Assembly: GCF_049943335.1 (NCBI RefSeq)
Contig: NZ_JBNFVY010000004.1
Location: 1 to 64,000, forward strand
Direction of reading: 5' to 3'
Length of the DNA: 64,000 nucleotides
Source of the DNA: JBNFVY01 sp049943335
GTDB lineage: Bacteria > Pseudomonadota > Alphaproteobacteria > Rhodobacterales > Rhodobacteraceae
The notes under the pieces are model-generated. The model searched no databases. It was not told the origin of the DNA and saw only the letters and a program-made list of their open reading frames with translations. The position numbers were made by a program, and so were the translations under genes. This document shows positions 42,729-51,618 of this stretch, piece after piece. Numbering within the stretch: position 1 is the first letter of the stretch; each line of letters starts with the position of its first letter.

Positions 42729-42920
42729 TCAGTGCGCGGGGGCGGACATCTGCCCCACATCGTCGGGGTCTTCGGAGCGCAGCACCGAAACGGACAACAA
42801 GGCGACCATCCCAAAGCCGACATAGGCCAAGGTCGCAAGGCCCCACGACCCGCTCGCCAAGAGCGTGGTTATCGCACCAATCGAGGCGAAGAAAACCGAA
42901 ACGAGCAATGTAAGCGCCAT
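42729..42920 (-). CDS. Small membrane protein (63 aa)
   Basis: Starting MALTLLVSVFFASIGAITTLL, it has two hydrophobic helices (2-20 and 25-47) and a short acidic tail (SEDPDDVGQMSAPAH). A G-rich ribosome-binding stretch lies about seven bases before the ATG. The frame is open upstream for 32 more codons, but that part is not membrane-like. No family is recognised. Confidence 0.5.
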   Translation of the reverse strand: MALTLLVSVFFASIGAITTLLASGSWGLATLAYVGFGMVALLSVSVLRSEDPDDVGQMSAPAH

Positions 42921-43030
42921 GGTGTGGCCCCCCCAGGAAGTCCTTTCGGTGACCATGCCATGGCAAGTGTTAACAAGGGGCGAAACGCGCGAACGTTGCA
43001 TCAAGAATTTTAGCAAAATCTCAACGACTC

Positions 43031-44929
43031 TCAGGCAGTGAATTCCCAGGGGCGGGTGAACTCACCCAAAATATGCTCAATTTTTTCGCCTTCAGCCGAA
43101 TGCGCCTTGTCGATCTGGGCGACCAGCCCGCGCTTTTTGTCCTCGATCACGGCCACGACGCGCGCCGACAGCCCCGCTTCGGCCAGAGCTTCGTTGTAGA
43201 CCCTTGTGATGGCCCTTTTCCGCAAATCCGGCTTGAACACCTTGCCCACGGCGGTCTTTGGCAGTTCGTCCAGCACTTCCAGATACTTAGGCACCGCCGC
43301 GCGTTCGTGAATCTGCCGTGTGACAAATGCCATCAGTTCGTCGACCGAGGCCTCGCCGCCGTCGATCAGTTCAACATAGGCGCAGGGAAGTTCCCCGGCG
43401 TGCTTGTCGGGTTGGCCAATCGCCCCTGCAAAGGCAACCGCGGGGTGACCTGCCAGAGCCTCTTCAATTTCGGCCGGGTCGATATTGTGGCCGCCGCGAA
43501 TGATCAGATCCTTTGCGCGCCCGGTGATGAACAAATAGCCGTCGGCATCGATCCGGCCCAGATCCCCCGTCCGCAAATAGCGGTCGTAGTGGAACAGATC
43601 GTGGTTCTTGTCTTCTTCGGTGTAGGTTGATCCGGCATAGACGCCCGGATTGGCGACACAGATTTCGCCGACCTCGTCGACGGCGCATTCTTTGGGCGCA
43701 CCATCGCTGCCGGTGTGAAGGATTTTGATGTCAGTATAAGGAAAGCGAATGCCGACCGACCCGATTTTCTTTTTGCCATGGGCCGGGTTGCACGAGACAA
43801 GACAGGTTGCCTCGGTCAGACCATAGCCTTCGACGATGGTCACGCCGGTGGCTTTCTCAAAGCGCTTGTACAGCTCGACAGGCAAGGCCGCCGACCCCGA
43901 AAACACCGTTTTGATCGTGCTGACATCCGCGTCTACCGGCCGCTGCATCAGCGCTGAAATAGCCGTGGGCACAGTAATGGCAAAGGTGATTTTCCAACGC
44001 TCGACCAGCTTCCAGAAATTGTCGAACACCCCGTCGCCGCGATAGCCCGCTGGCGTCGGAAACACCACATGCGCGCCCGACGCAACGGCCGCCATCACAA
44101 TCACATGACAGCCAAAAACATGGAACAAAGGCAGCGGGCAGATCACATTGTCTTCTGGCGTAAAGAGCAGCGTGGCCCCGACCCAGCCGTTGTACACGAT
44201 CCCGTTGACCGTGTGCTGGGCAACCTTTGGCATCCCGGTGGTGCCGCCCGTGTGGAAATAGGCGGCAACCCGGTCATCCAGACTGTCCTCAAACGTCAGT
44301 GTGGTGGGCTGCTTGGCCAGTTCGCGATTGAAATCCTTGGTGATCGCGTGATGCACTTTCAGCCCCGTGTTCTTGGGGCGCACCAGCGGTACAATCCAGC
44401 TTTTGGGCGGGGTCAGGTAACGGTTCAGATCAACTTCGAGTACCGTGGTCACCCCTGGCGCATGTTTGACGGCTTCGGCTGTCTTTTGCGCGATATCGGT
44501 CTGGGGGAACGCCTTGAGCGTAACCACCACCTTGGCCTTTGTTTCACGCAGGATCGCGGCGATATGTTCGGGTTCGAGCATTGGGTTGATCGGGTTGACA
44601 ATGCCCGCCACCGGGCCGCCCAACAAGGTAATCAGCGTTTCGCTGCAATTGGGCAGGACATAGGCGACCACGTCATCGCGCCCGACACCCAGCGAACGAA
44701 ACAGGTTCGCCGCCTGGGTCACCTTGGCATGCACCTCGTTCCAGGTCAGGGTTTCGGCCGGATCCTTGGGCCCGCTGGTCAGTTGAAAGGTGAATGCATT
44801 GGTCGCGCCGTGATTTTCCTTGGTGCGGGTTACGAATTCATACATCGAGCGCGGAACATCGCGGCTCTCCCAGCTCTGTTGCTCAAGTGCCTCTGAATCG
44901 GCAACACTGGCGAATTTTCTCTCTGGCAT
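43031..44929 (-). CDS. Acyl-CoA synthetase (AMP-forming, FadD-like)
   Basis: This is a 632-residue ANL-superfamily enzyme that activates a carboxylic acid with ATP and CoA. Motifs in order are the P-loop HTGGTTGMPKVA, the adenine motif EGYGLTEAT, RTGDLGRIDADG, the hinge GRAKDLIIRGGHNIDP and the C-terminal catalytic KTAVGKVFK Lys. The start is the ATG of MPERKFASVADSEAL, with GGAGG five bases upstream, rejecting a 39-codon upstream extension. Length and N-terminus suggest a medium/long-chain or aromatic acyl substrate, but chain length cannot be read. It stands alone. Confidence 0.92.
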   Translation of the reverse strand: MPERKFASVADSEALEQQSWESRDVPRSMYEFVTRTKENHGATNAFTFQLTSGPKDPAETLTWNEVHAKVTQAANLFRSLGVGRDDVVAYVLPNCSETLITLLGGPVAGIVNPINPMLEPEHIAAILRETKAKVVVTLKAFPQTDIAQKTAEAVKHAPGVTTVLEVDLNRYLTPPKSWIVPLVRPKNTGLKVHHAITKDFNRELAKQPTTLTFEDSLDDRVAAYFHTGGTTGMPKVAQHTVNGIVYNGWVGATLLFTPEDNVICPLPLFHVFGCHVIVMAAVASGAHVVFPTPAGYRGDGVFDNFWKLVERWKITFAITVPTAISALMQRPVDADVSTIKTVFSGSAALPVELYKRFEKATGVTIVEGYGLTEATCLVSCNPAHGKKKIGSVGIRFPYTDIKILHTGSDGAPKECAVDEVGEICVANPGVYAGSTYTEEDKNHDLFHYDRYLRTGDLGRIDADGYLFITGRAKDLIIRGGHNIDPAEIEEALAGHPAVAFAGAIGQPDKHAGELPCAYVELIDGGEASVDELMAFVTRQIHERAAVPKYLEVLDELPKTAVGKVFKPDLRKRAITRVYNEALAEAGLSARVVAVIEDKKRGLVAQIDKAHSAEGEKIEHILGEFTRPWEFTA

Positions 44930-45046
44930 GACGTCCTCCCCTACATCAGTATTGACCACGAAGGCCCCCTTTTGACTTTCAGGATGCGGCCTTATGGCGC
45001 GCATCGCAAGAGGAACGTGATCACGCAACGCAGCGTCGCAAATCAC

Positions 45047-45075
45047 AAAAAAGGGCGATCCAAAACGGACCGCCC
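45047..45075 (-). terminator. Intrinsic terminator after the LysM gene
   Basis: On the minus strand GGGCGGTCC and GGATCGCCC form a stem with one mismatch around a five-base loop, followed by TTTTTT. It lies 27 bases after the stop of the BON/LysM gene. Confidence 0.8.
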
Positions 45076-45101
45076 AGAAAAATAGCGTCTTGGGAAGCGG
45101 G

Positions 45102-45533
45102 TCAGGCAGCGGTGCCCGATACCGGAATGCGCAGGACCTGACCGGGATAAATCTTGTCCGGGTGGCTCAACATCGGTTTGTTGGCATCGAAGATTTCCAT
45201 ATAGCGATTGCCGTCGCCCAAGGTGTTTTTGGCAATGGCCCAGAGCGTGTCGCCCTTTTCCACTGTGTGGAACACAGGGTCGTCGCCACCGACTGCATCT
45301 TCTACTTCGGCAATCCCTTCGACATTTCCGACCGCAAGAATGATCTTTTCCTTGGCTTCCTGGCTGGCGGCGTTGCCCGACACCTTGACCTTGTCGCCCT
45401 CGACAGAAATGTCCAGCCCGTCCGCTTCAAGTCCGAGCGCCTCGATCTCAGCCATCAGGTCTTCTTTCTTCGGCTGATCGTCCTTGCCGAACAAAGACTT
45501 GCCAGCGCCTTTCACAAAACTCCAAACACCCAT
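45102..45533 (-). CDS. BON and LysM domain protein (Kbp/YgaU-like)
   Basis: This is a 143-residue protein. Residues about 22-80 form a BON domain (DGLDISVEGDKVKVSGNAASQEAKEKIILAVGNVEGIAEVEDAV), and residues 88-137 a LysM domain (HTVEKGDTLWAIAKNTLGDGNRYMEIFDANKPML). The combination and size match E. coli Kbp/YgaU, a cytoplasmic K+-binding protein, rather than a secreted peptidoglycan binder; no signal peptide is present. An inverted repeat TGGTAA-aacg-TTACCA sits 24 bases upstream and may be an operator. Confidence 0.92.
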   Translation of the reverse strand: MGVWSFVKGAGKSLFGKDDQPKKEDLMAEIEALGLEADGLDISVEGDKVKVSGNAASQEAKEKIILAVGNVEGIAEVEDAVGGDDPVFHTVEKGDTLWAIAKNTLGDGNRYMEIFDANKPMLSHPDKIYPGQVLRIPVSGTAA

Positions 45534-45556
45534 TTAAAAGCTCCCTGTTGCTATAC

Positions 45557-45572
45557 TGGTAAAACGTTACCA
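45557..45572. promoter_or_regulatory. Inverted repeat upstream of the BON/LysM gene
   Basis: TGGTAA-AACG-TTACCA is a perfect 6-bp palindrome with a four-base centre, 24 bases before the start of the leftward gene. The symmetry resembles LacI- or GntR-type operators. The regulator is unknown. Confidence 0.35.
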
Positions 45573-45596
45573 CGCACCGGTATCCTTGCAAGTCGC

Positions 45597-47390
45597 TTAT
45601 GCGGCTTCGGTCCCTGACGTAAACTGCAAGCGCGCCAGCCGCGCATAGAGCCCGCCACCGGCCACAAGCGCGTCGTGGGTTCCTTCGGCAACGATCCGAC
45701 CGTTGTCGAAAACCAGAATGCGGTCGGCCTTTTTCACGGTCGCCAACCGGTGCGCCACCACAAAGGTCGTGCGGTCCTTGGACAACTCGTCCACCGCCTG
45801 CTGCACCGCGCGTTCGCTTTCCGCGTCCAGTGCCGATGTTGCCTCATCCAGCACCAGAACGGGCGCATCGCGCAAAATGGCCCGGGCCAGGGCGATGCGC
45901 TGTTTTTGCCCCCCCGACAGCATCACGCCGCGCTCGCCGACAAAGGTGTCGTAGCCCTGCGGCAGTGCAGTCAGGAAGTCATGGGCGGCCGCGGCGCGGG
46001 CTGCGGCTTCAACCTCGACGTCGGAGGCACCGGGCTTGCCGAAACGAATGTTTTCGCGCGCGGTGTCGGCAAACACCACTGCATCTTGCGGGACCAGCGC
46101 GATGTGACGGCGAAACTCTTCGCGGACCATATCCTTGAGATCGATACCATCCATGAGCACGGCGCCCTCGTCAGGGTCATAAAAGCGTTGGATCAACTGA
46201 ATGATGGTCGACTTGCCCGCCCCGGATGGGCCGACCAGCGCCACGGTTTCCCCCGGCTTCACGTCCAGATTGATGCCATCGAGCGCCAAATGCTCGGGCC
46301 GCGCCGGATAGCGGAAACTGACGTTCTGAAACCGGATTTCGCCGCGCACGGGTTCGGGCAATCTGGCCCCGTTTTCCGGGTCGCGCACTTCGTCCTGCGC
46401 CCCGAGCAATTCGACCAGCCGTTCAGTCGCCCCCGCGGCGCGCTGCAATTCGCCCCATGTTTCGGACAGGGCCGCCACCGAGCCCGCGACCATGATGGCA
46501 TAGATAACGAATTGAACCAGGGCACCGATGCTCATGGCATCAAGACGGACATCACGGGCCCCCACCCACAACACCCCGACCACGCCCGAGAAAATCAGCG
46601 CGATGACGATCACGGTCATGATGGCGCGGGTCAGAATGCGCTTGCGGGCGCTGTCATAGCTATGCTCGGTGACGTCATCAAAGCGCGCGCGTGTATCCGC
46701 CTCGGCAGTAAACGCCTGCACGGTCTGAACGCTCAGCAGCGATTCAGACGCCACTGCGGACGATGACGCGATCCAATCCTGGTTCTCGCGACTGAGTTTG
46801 CGCAACCGCCGCCCCAAGGTGATGATCGGGATCACGACAGCCGGAACAATCAAGAGCACAAGCCCCGTCAGTTTGGCCGATGTGAACAGCATCAAGACCA
46901 GCCCGCCCGCAAAGATCAGCACATTGCGCAGCGCAACCGAAATGGACGACCCGATGACAGACAGGATCAGCGTCGTGTCGGTCGTGATCCGGCTGATCAC
47001 CTCGCCGGTCAGGATCTTTTCGAAATAGGCCGGGCTCATCCCCACGACCCGTGCGAACACCGCCTTGCGGATATCGGCCACGACCCGTTCGCCCAAACGG
47101 GTCACAAGATAATAACGCAGCCCCGTTCCGAGCGCCAAGAGCAGCGCAATCGCCAGCGCAGCCCCGAAATAGCCATCCAGCAACGCCCCCTGCGAGGCTT
47201 CGAACCCATCCACGACGCGCCGCACCGCAATCGGCAAAATCAACGAAATGCACGCGGTGAAAACCAGCGCCACACCGGCCGCAACGACCATCGGGCTATA
47301 GGGTTTGATGAACGGCCAAAGAGCGGCAAGCGCACCGATCTGCTTGGATTTGCCGCGCTCGGCCTCGGTGGTGATCGTACGGTTTGCCAT
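45597..47390 (-). CDS. ABC exporter, fused membrane and ATPase domains (MsbA-like)
   Basis: This is a 597-residue half-transporter. Residues about 20-320 form the six-helix ABC exporter membrane domain (IGALAALWPFIKPYSPMVVAAGVAL). The ATPase domain follows, with Walker A GPSGAGKST, signature LSGGQKQRIALARA and Walker B VLVLDEATSALD. It is likely to act as a homodimer and export a lipid or lipophilic compound; the closest general class is MsbA/LmrA. The ATG has GGAAAG four bases upstream, rejecting the longer frame. A lone gene, so the substrate is not indicated. Confidence 0.92.
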   Translation of the reverse strand: MANRTITTEAERGKSKQIGALAALWPFIKPYSPMVVAAGVALVFTACISLILPIAVRRVVDGFEASQGALLDGYFGAALAIALLLALGTGLRYYLVTRLGERVVADIRKAVFARVVGMSPAYFEKILTGEVISRITTDTTLILSVIGSSISVALRNVLIFAGGLVLMLFTSAKLTGLVLLIVPAVVIPIITLGRRLRKLSRENQDWIASSSAVASESLLSVQTVQAFTAEADTRARFDDVTEHSYDSARKRILTRAIMTVIVIALIFSGVVGVLWVGARDVRLDAMSIGALVQFVIYAIMVAGSVAALSETWGELQRAAGATERLVELLGAQDEVRDPENGARLPEPVRGEIRFQNVSFRYPARPEHLALDGINLDVKPGETVALVGPSGAGKSTIIQLIQRFYDPDEGAVLMDGIDLKDMVREEFRRHIALVPQDAVVFADTARENIRFGKPGASDVEVEAAARAAAAHDFLTALPQGYDTFVGERGVMLSGGQKQRIALARAILRDAPVLVLDEATSALDAESERAVQQAVDELSKDRTTFVVAHRLATVKKADRILVFDNGRIVAEGTHDALVAGGGLYARLARLQFTSGTEAA

Positions 47391-47544
47391 CGTCTTTCCT
47401 TGTCGTTCGTCGACGGCAAGCATTATCCGCCCTGCCCTGTTGCCGCAACATTCCATCGAAACTTGCCTTGCGACCCTTGGTCCACGCCAAGGGCAGACCA
47501 TCGTCGCAACCACGCTGGACGGAAAGACACGCAAAACTGAAGGG

Positions 47545-47618
47545 TGGAGCGGGCGGCGGGAATCGAACCCGCGTCATCAGCTTGGAAGGCTGAGGTCTTA
47601 CCACTACACAACGCCCGC
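47545..47618 (-). tRNA. tRNA-Gly (anticodon TCC)
   Basis: Read on the minus strand: the acceptor arm GCGGGCG pairs with CGCCCGC, then T and encoded CCA. The D-loop is GTAGTGGTAA, the anticodon loop CTTCCAA (anticodon TCC), and the T-arm GCGGGTTCGATTCCCGC. All arms pair correctly. It decodes GGA/GGG. Confidence 0.97.
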
Positions 47619-47798
47619 AAGACCGCCGCCTAGGTATTACAGGGTTTAGGCACCGTCAAGTGGCACCACGCGGGCAGACCGGCGCAAACAGCGGACCATA
47701 CCGGTATTTTGCGAAAAGCAGCTACGCAGCCTTTTCACGGTGTGATGCCCGCCTGTTCGACAGCGCGGCGCCTGCGCCCAAAGGTTAACCTTTTTTCT

Positions 47799-47827
47799 TT
47801 GACATTCTTATATATTAATTTATTCAT
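47799..47827 (+). promoter_or_regulatory. Probable promoter of the VPLPA-CTERM gene
   Basis: TTGACA (47799-47804) is followed by an AT-rich spacer of 16-17 bases and TATTCA/ATTCAT. Directly before it lies the perfect palindrome AAAGGTTAACCTTT (47780-47793), which may be an operator or the end of a short terminator. The start codon is about 65 bases downstream. Confidence 0.5.
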
Positions 47828-47890
47828 TTGTGCGGGATCGAACGCGCGAGAAAAAATTCTTAACAATAATCCATTTGAAGGGGGGACTTG

Positions 47891-49138
47891 ATGAAAGCCC
47901 GTAACTTTGTATCTGCGTTGACACTAACCAGCGCACTTGTGGCACCTGCCATTTCGTCGGCTGCCACGATTTCCGGCTGGAACACCGACACTGTTGATGT
48001 GGGCCCTGCGGTGAGCGCAGGCGAAACCGGCGCGAGCGTGATTTACGACCGCGCCCTGCCCGACGCATCGGCAACAACGAACGGTCAGATTGTCTATGGC
48101 GCACCCGAGGCGGACGCCCCCGGAATCAAGGTCGTTCAAGAAGACTACTCTGTGTTCGACGGCTGTATCATGGCGTCGAGCGGAGCGATCTGCACCAGCC
48201 CGTTCCAGAGCGGAAAGCGTGTTAAACAACAGGTGACCGACACCGGCAGCATCGATCTGGTGTTTGACGTCGAAGCCGACGGCGAAGGCGAGTCGATCTA
48301 CCAGGTTTATCACCGCCTGATCAACGTGACCGGCGGCACGCTTGATGGGGTCACGTTTGAATTGGGTACCGGTGTCGGCGACGACTTTGTTGCGTCGGGC
48401 ACCGCGGACGGTCTGCGATTTGCGACCACGGCGGACGGCGTTGAATTCGGCCCCGACGATGTGGCCGCCTTCAGTCAGTACCCGTTCGGGCTCTTTGGGG
48501 GGGCGCCACTCAACCCCAACCCTCTCAGCTTGCCGGGCTTTTTCGACACCGCGGACCGGGCCGGATTCGATGTCACCTTGGGCGAAGACATGATCGTTTC
48601 GGGCGGCATGTACGGCAGCTACGACGACCTTTTCGGCGGGTGGCTGACACAAGGGGACGTGCCTGACGGGCTACTCTATGACTACAATCCCGGCGTGGCC
48701 GATCCGCTGGTCATGGCTTGGGCCAGCGATCTGGGCTGGGAATTCCTGCGCGGCACTGATCCGCTCTCTGCGCTCAATGATCTGGGTGTCGAGCCGATTT
48801 CGTCGCTGGTGTTCGACTATGACTATGCGTTCGACCCGGTCCACGGGATTTCAGCGGACATGATGACCTACATCCTGACCAGTCTTGTCGACCCGGACGG
48901 AAACCCACTGGACTATGCGACGGACCTTGTCGTCGATGCGATCGAGGATCTGGCAAACCTGAACATGACCTTCGCCGTGGCTATCGATGATGCGTTTGCG
49001 TCCAGCTACGACGGGTTCACCCTGCGCGCGACGACCCATGGGCTCGCTGCAGTGCCACTACCGGCGGGTGCGCCCTTGCTGTTGGGCGGGCTTGCCGCGC
49101 TTGGGCTGATGCGCCGCCGCCAACGCCGCTCTGCCTGA
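47891..49138 (+). CDS. VPLPA-CTERM sorting-domain surface protein
   Basis: This is a 415-residue exported protein. A signal peptide (MKARNFVSALTLTSALVAPAISSA) precedes an acidic beta-rich body rich in Gly, Asp and Val. The C-terminus has the sorting tail VPLPAGAPLLLGG, a hydrophobic helix and a RRRQRR end, as in VPLPA/PEP-CTERM proteins of Rhodobacteraceae. The tail is thought to be processed by an exosortase-type enzyme, which is not in this window. Two Cys near residue 95-105 may pair. The body may be of the choice-of-anchor type, but the function is unknown. The ATG has GGGGGGA upstream. Confidence 0.85.
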   Translation: MKARNFVSALTLTSALVAPAISSAATISGWNTDTVDVGPAVSAGETGASVIYDRALPDASATTNGQIVYGAPEADAPGIKVVQEDYSVFDGCIMASSGAICTSPFQSGKRVKQQVTDTGSIDLVFDVEADGEGESIYQVYHRLINVTGGTLDGVTFELGTGVGDDFVASGTADGLRFATTADGVEFGPDDVAAFSQYPFGLFGGAPLNPNPLSLPGFFDTADRAGFDVTLGEDMIVSGGMYGSYDDLFGGWLTQGDVPDGLLYDYNPGVADPLVMAWASDLGWEFLRGTDPLSALNDLGVEPISSLVFDYDYAFDPVHGISADMMTYILTSLVDPDGNPLDYATDLVVDAIEDLANLNMTFAVAIDDAFASSYDGFTLRATTHGLAAVPLPAGAPLLLGGLAALGLMRRRQRRSA

Positions 49139-49157
49139 ACCGCCGCTCTGCCTGAAC
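49124..49157 (+). repeat. 17-bp perfect tandem duplication at the stop codon
   Basis: CGCCGCTCTGCCTGAAC occurs twice head-to-tail (49124-49140, 49141-49157). The first copy contains the TGA of the VPLPA-CTERM gene. The second copy repeats the last codons after the stop. Confidence 0.9.
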
Positions 49158-49162
49158 CAAAG

Positions 49163-49195
49163 AAACCGCGCGGGGGACCACCCTGCGCGGTTTTG
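49163..49195 (+). terminator. Intrinsic terminator after the VPLPA-CTERM gene
   Basis: AAACCGCGC and GCGCGGTTTT form an 8-9 bp stem with a 13-base loop and a short T-run. It lies 25 bases after the stop codon. Confidence 0.75.
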
Positions 49196-49442
49196 CCATT
49201 GGGGGGCTTTCCTACCCTACCCCACAAACCCTACCGGAAATATCGCCCGTTGCGATTTGACGACGAGCGCCTGTGTGGCGGCACACTGACAAACATGTCG
49301 CCGATCCCCTCACACGGCTCTTGCATCAAAATTCCACAACCGCCCACCGGGACGGGATTGGTCGCACGATTGAGCCCAGGCAGGCCGGTCGATTCAACCC
49401 GCCGCCCCGCCATGGTGTGGTCGATCATACTTGTGGAAAAGG
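49196..49442. other. Intergenic region, no supported gene
   Basis: The convergent space between the VPLPA-CTERM gene and the siroheme gene, about 300 bases including the terminator. Reading frames here on either strand lack Shine-Dalgarno sequences and known families. Confidence 0.4.
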
Positions 49443-50393
49443 TCAGCGGGATGGCGGGATGACTTCCGTGGCACATGCCGCCAGGTCGGGCACCAAGCCC
49501 CCCGGATCACGCATCAAGATCACCGCCCGCCGGCCCTTTGCGACGGCCCCCTCGATATCCGAGACGTTCTCTGCACCGCCCGCTGTGCCCAGGTCAAAAC
49601 GCTCGGCATCCCGGCGCGCCAGTTCCAAAAGCGCGAGCGACAGCCCCGGTTCGATCCAGATGCAGTCCGCCTCTTGCAGACGTTGCATGGCGCGCAATGT
49701 CATCAGGTCTGCGCTTTCGGCGGCGCGCAGAACAGACAGCGCCCCGCCCGATGCCTCCGGTGCGCCGCCTGCGGTAATGGCCCGGCTGATCGCGTCGCCT
49801 GCGCCCTGGATGTCACCTGCGGACAGCATGGCGCGCGGCGAGCCATCGAACACCCATCGCCATAGCGCGCGGCGTTTTTCACGCGGGACACGCTGCGCCG
49901 CCGCATCGCGCAGAGTTCCGGCCCGGGCGACAAGTTCGCCCAGACTCGGCTCTAACAAGGTTTCCAGCCGCGCCTTGATCTGGCGGGCCAGAACCGGGGC
50001 GGCGCCTTCGGTGCCAATGGCCACGACCAACGGGTCGCGATCGACCAGCGACGGGGTCGTTGCCTCGCACAAATGCGGCTGGTCGACCACGTTCACCAAG
50101 GCTCCGGCCTCGCGGGCCAGCGCATGGATCGCGCCATCGTGGCCCGGACAGCCAGACCCGATCAACACCAGCGCCGCGCCGCGCAGGTCGTCCGGCGTGA
50201 TCGGCCCTGCGTGGTGATGCGCCCGCCCGCGCCGGACCAGCGCGGTCAATTCGTCGTCCAACGCGGGGGCCATCAGGGTCAACCGGGCCTCGGTCTTGGT
50301 CATCAGGCGCGCTTTTTGCGCGGCCTGTTCACCGCCGCCCACGATGATGACGTGGCGCCCGGCCATCCGCAGGAACATCGGGAAGAACTTCAT
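49443..50393 (-). CDS. Siroheme synthase N-terminal-type protein (precorrin-2 dehydrogenase/ferrochelatase)
   Basis: This is a 316-residue protein. The N-terminal Rossmann part (FPMFLRMAGRHVIIVGGGEQAAQKARLMTKTEA) is the CysG-N/Met8p domain that oxidises precorrin-2 with NAD and inserts iron. The segments ATTPSLVDRDPLVVAIGTEGAAPVLARQIKARLE are typical. The C-terminal third (about 225-316) is degenerate compared with the CobA methyltransferase domain of full CysG and lacks its SAM motifs, as usual in Rhodobacteraceae, where a separate cobA is used. It is coupled to the preceding TrpD2-like gene, whose stop codon it nearly touches. Confidence 0.82.
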   Translation of the reverse strand: MKFFPMFLRMAGRHVIIVGGGEQAAQKARLMTKTEARLTLMAPALDDELTALVRRGRAHHHAGPITPDDLRGAALVLIGSGCPGHDGAIHALAREAGALVNVVDQPHLCEATTPSLVDRDPLVVAIGTEGAAPVLARQIKARLETLLEPSLGELVARAGTLRDAAAQRVPREKRRALWRWVFDGSPRAMLSAGDIQGAGDAISRAITAGGAPEASGGALSVLRAAESADLMTLRAMQRLQEADCIWIEPGLSLALLELARRDAERFDLGTAGGAENVSDIEGAVAKGRRAVILMRDPGGLVPDLAACATEVIPPSR

Positions 50394-50397
50394 CGCC

Positions 50398-51366
50398 CTA
50401 GTGCCTTTTCGCCCAAGCCGCCCGGGCATGATCCAAGGCGGCTTGTCCGCTGGCCACCCCCAGCGTATCGAACGCCAAGGCGGCCGTGCCCAGAACAATG
50501 CCTTCGGCGAACGGGTCATCCAGATCGCCGTGCCACAACCGCGCCAGATCCTGGGGCGTATAGTCGCCTTCGCCCAGACGGCGGGCCTGGATGTCCAGAA
50601 CGGGCGGCGCGGTGGGCGCCCAATCCGCCCCGTCCCGTAGCCCATGCATCACCACATCTTTTCCGGGGTGGCGTTCAAATTCGCCCCCGCCGCCCTTGAT
50701 GATGGTCACGCGGCGCAGGCCCAGCAGCGCGCAGGCGGCGGCCTGCAATTCGCGGTATGGGGGATGAAATACGCCCTGTACCGCTGCGGCGGCGCCACCG
50801 GGGTTCAAGACCTTCATCGTCGTGTTCACCGCCGAGCGCAGACCCAGCACATCGCGCAATTTCAGTAGATCGAGGCAGCGCGGCGCAAAGCTCTCCAGCG
50901 GCGCATAGGCGATACTTTCGCGCGCGATGATTTCGCCCGCCAATGGCAATGTGTCGGCCTGTGTGATCCCCGCATGATCGAGCCCGCCGCGCACACTGGC
51001 GATAGGGTTCTGGTGGCTGTTCCAGCCATGCAACAGAACCGTGTGCCCCGCCTGGGCCACCAGTTTGGCGGACAGCAGGAACCATGGCACCCCGCGTGTG
51101 CGCCCCGCCGCATAACACGACCAATCCAGATCTGGGCGTGGCCCGCGCCAGACCGGCAAGTCCGCCCGCATCGCGTCGGCAAAGCCGGCAATCTCTTCGG
51201 GCACCTCGCCGCGATAGCGCATCAGCATCAAGAGCGCGCCGACCGCTTCGGGCGCGGCCTCGCCAGACAGGATCAGCCCCATCGCCTCGCGCGCTTCGTC
51301 GCGCGTCAAGTGCCGTGCGCGCGACGGACCACGGCCGAGGATCCGAACATAAGGGGCAAGGGGCAT
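50398..51366 (-). CDS. TrpD2/YbiB-like glycosyl transferase family protein
   Basis: This is a 322-residue protein of the anthranilate phosphoribosyltransferase fold. The helical N-terminal domain (LTRDEAREAMGLILSGEAAPEAVGALLMLMRYRGEVPEEIAGF) and the later GLRSAVNTTMKVLNPGG are recognisable. The PRPP motif GTGGD is absent, so it is not TrpD but the TrpD2 (YbiB) branch, whose members bind nucleic acids. It is placed directly upstream of the siroheme gene with a 4-base gap, an arrangement linked to nitrite assimilation loci in related bacteria. The start is the ATG of MPLAPYVRILGRG with AAAGGA upstream. Confidence 0.82.
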   Translation of the reverse strand: MPLAPYVRILGRGPSRARHLTRDEAREAMGLILSGEAAPEAVGALLMLMRYRGEVPEEIAGFADAMRADLPVWRGPRPDLDWSCYAAGRTRGVPWFLLSAKLVAQAGHTVLLHGWNSHQNPIASVRGGLDHAGITQADTLPLAGEIIARESIAYAPLESFAPRCLDLLKLRDVLGLRSAVNTTMKVLNPGGAAAAVQGVFHPPYRELQAAACALLGLRRVTIIKGGGGEFERHPGKDVVMHGLRDGADWAPTAPPVLDIQARRLGEGDYTPQDLARLWHGDLDDPFAEGIVLGTAALAFDTLGVASGQAALDHARAAWAKRH

Positions 51367-51618
51367 CGGGGCGTCCTTTGTTACGTTTGTGCGTTTGTGC
51401 CGCAGCACGCAAAGCGCGACAAGGTGCAGGCAGGACAAAAGACCCGCCGTTTTGCGTCCCGCCAGCCGTCAGCCCGTTTTCCCGGCGTCCGCGATGTTAC
51501 CAGCACGCTGTTCCTTGACCCTATCGCGATTCACGCGGCCCGACCCGCCGGGCTGACACGGGGCACCCGGATGCCGGCACGATCACGATTGCACCGGTGC
51601 GGGCAATCGAACTGCGGT

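Noticed and set aside
42092..42825. Overlapping frames on both strands upstream of acnB
   Set aside because: They overlap each other, lack ribosome-binding sites and resemble no known family.
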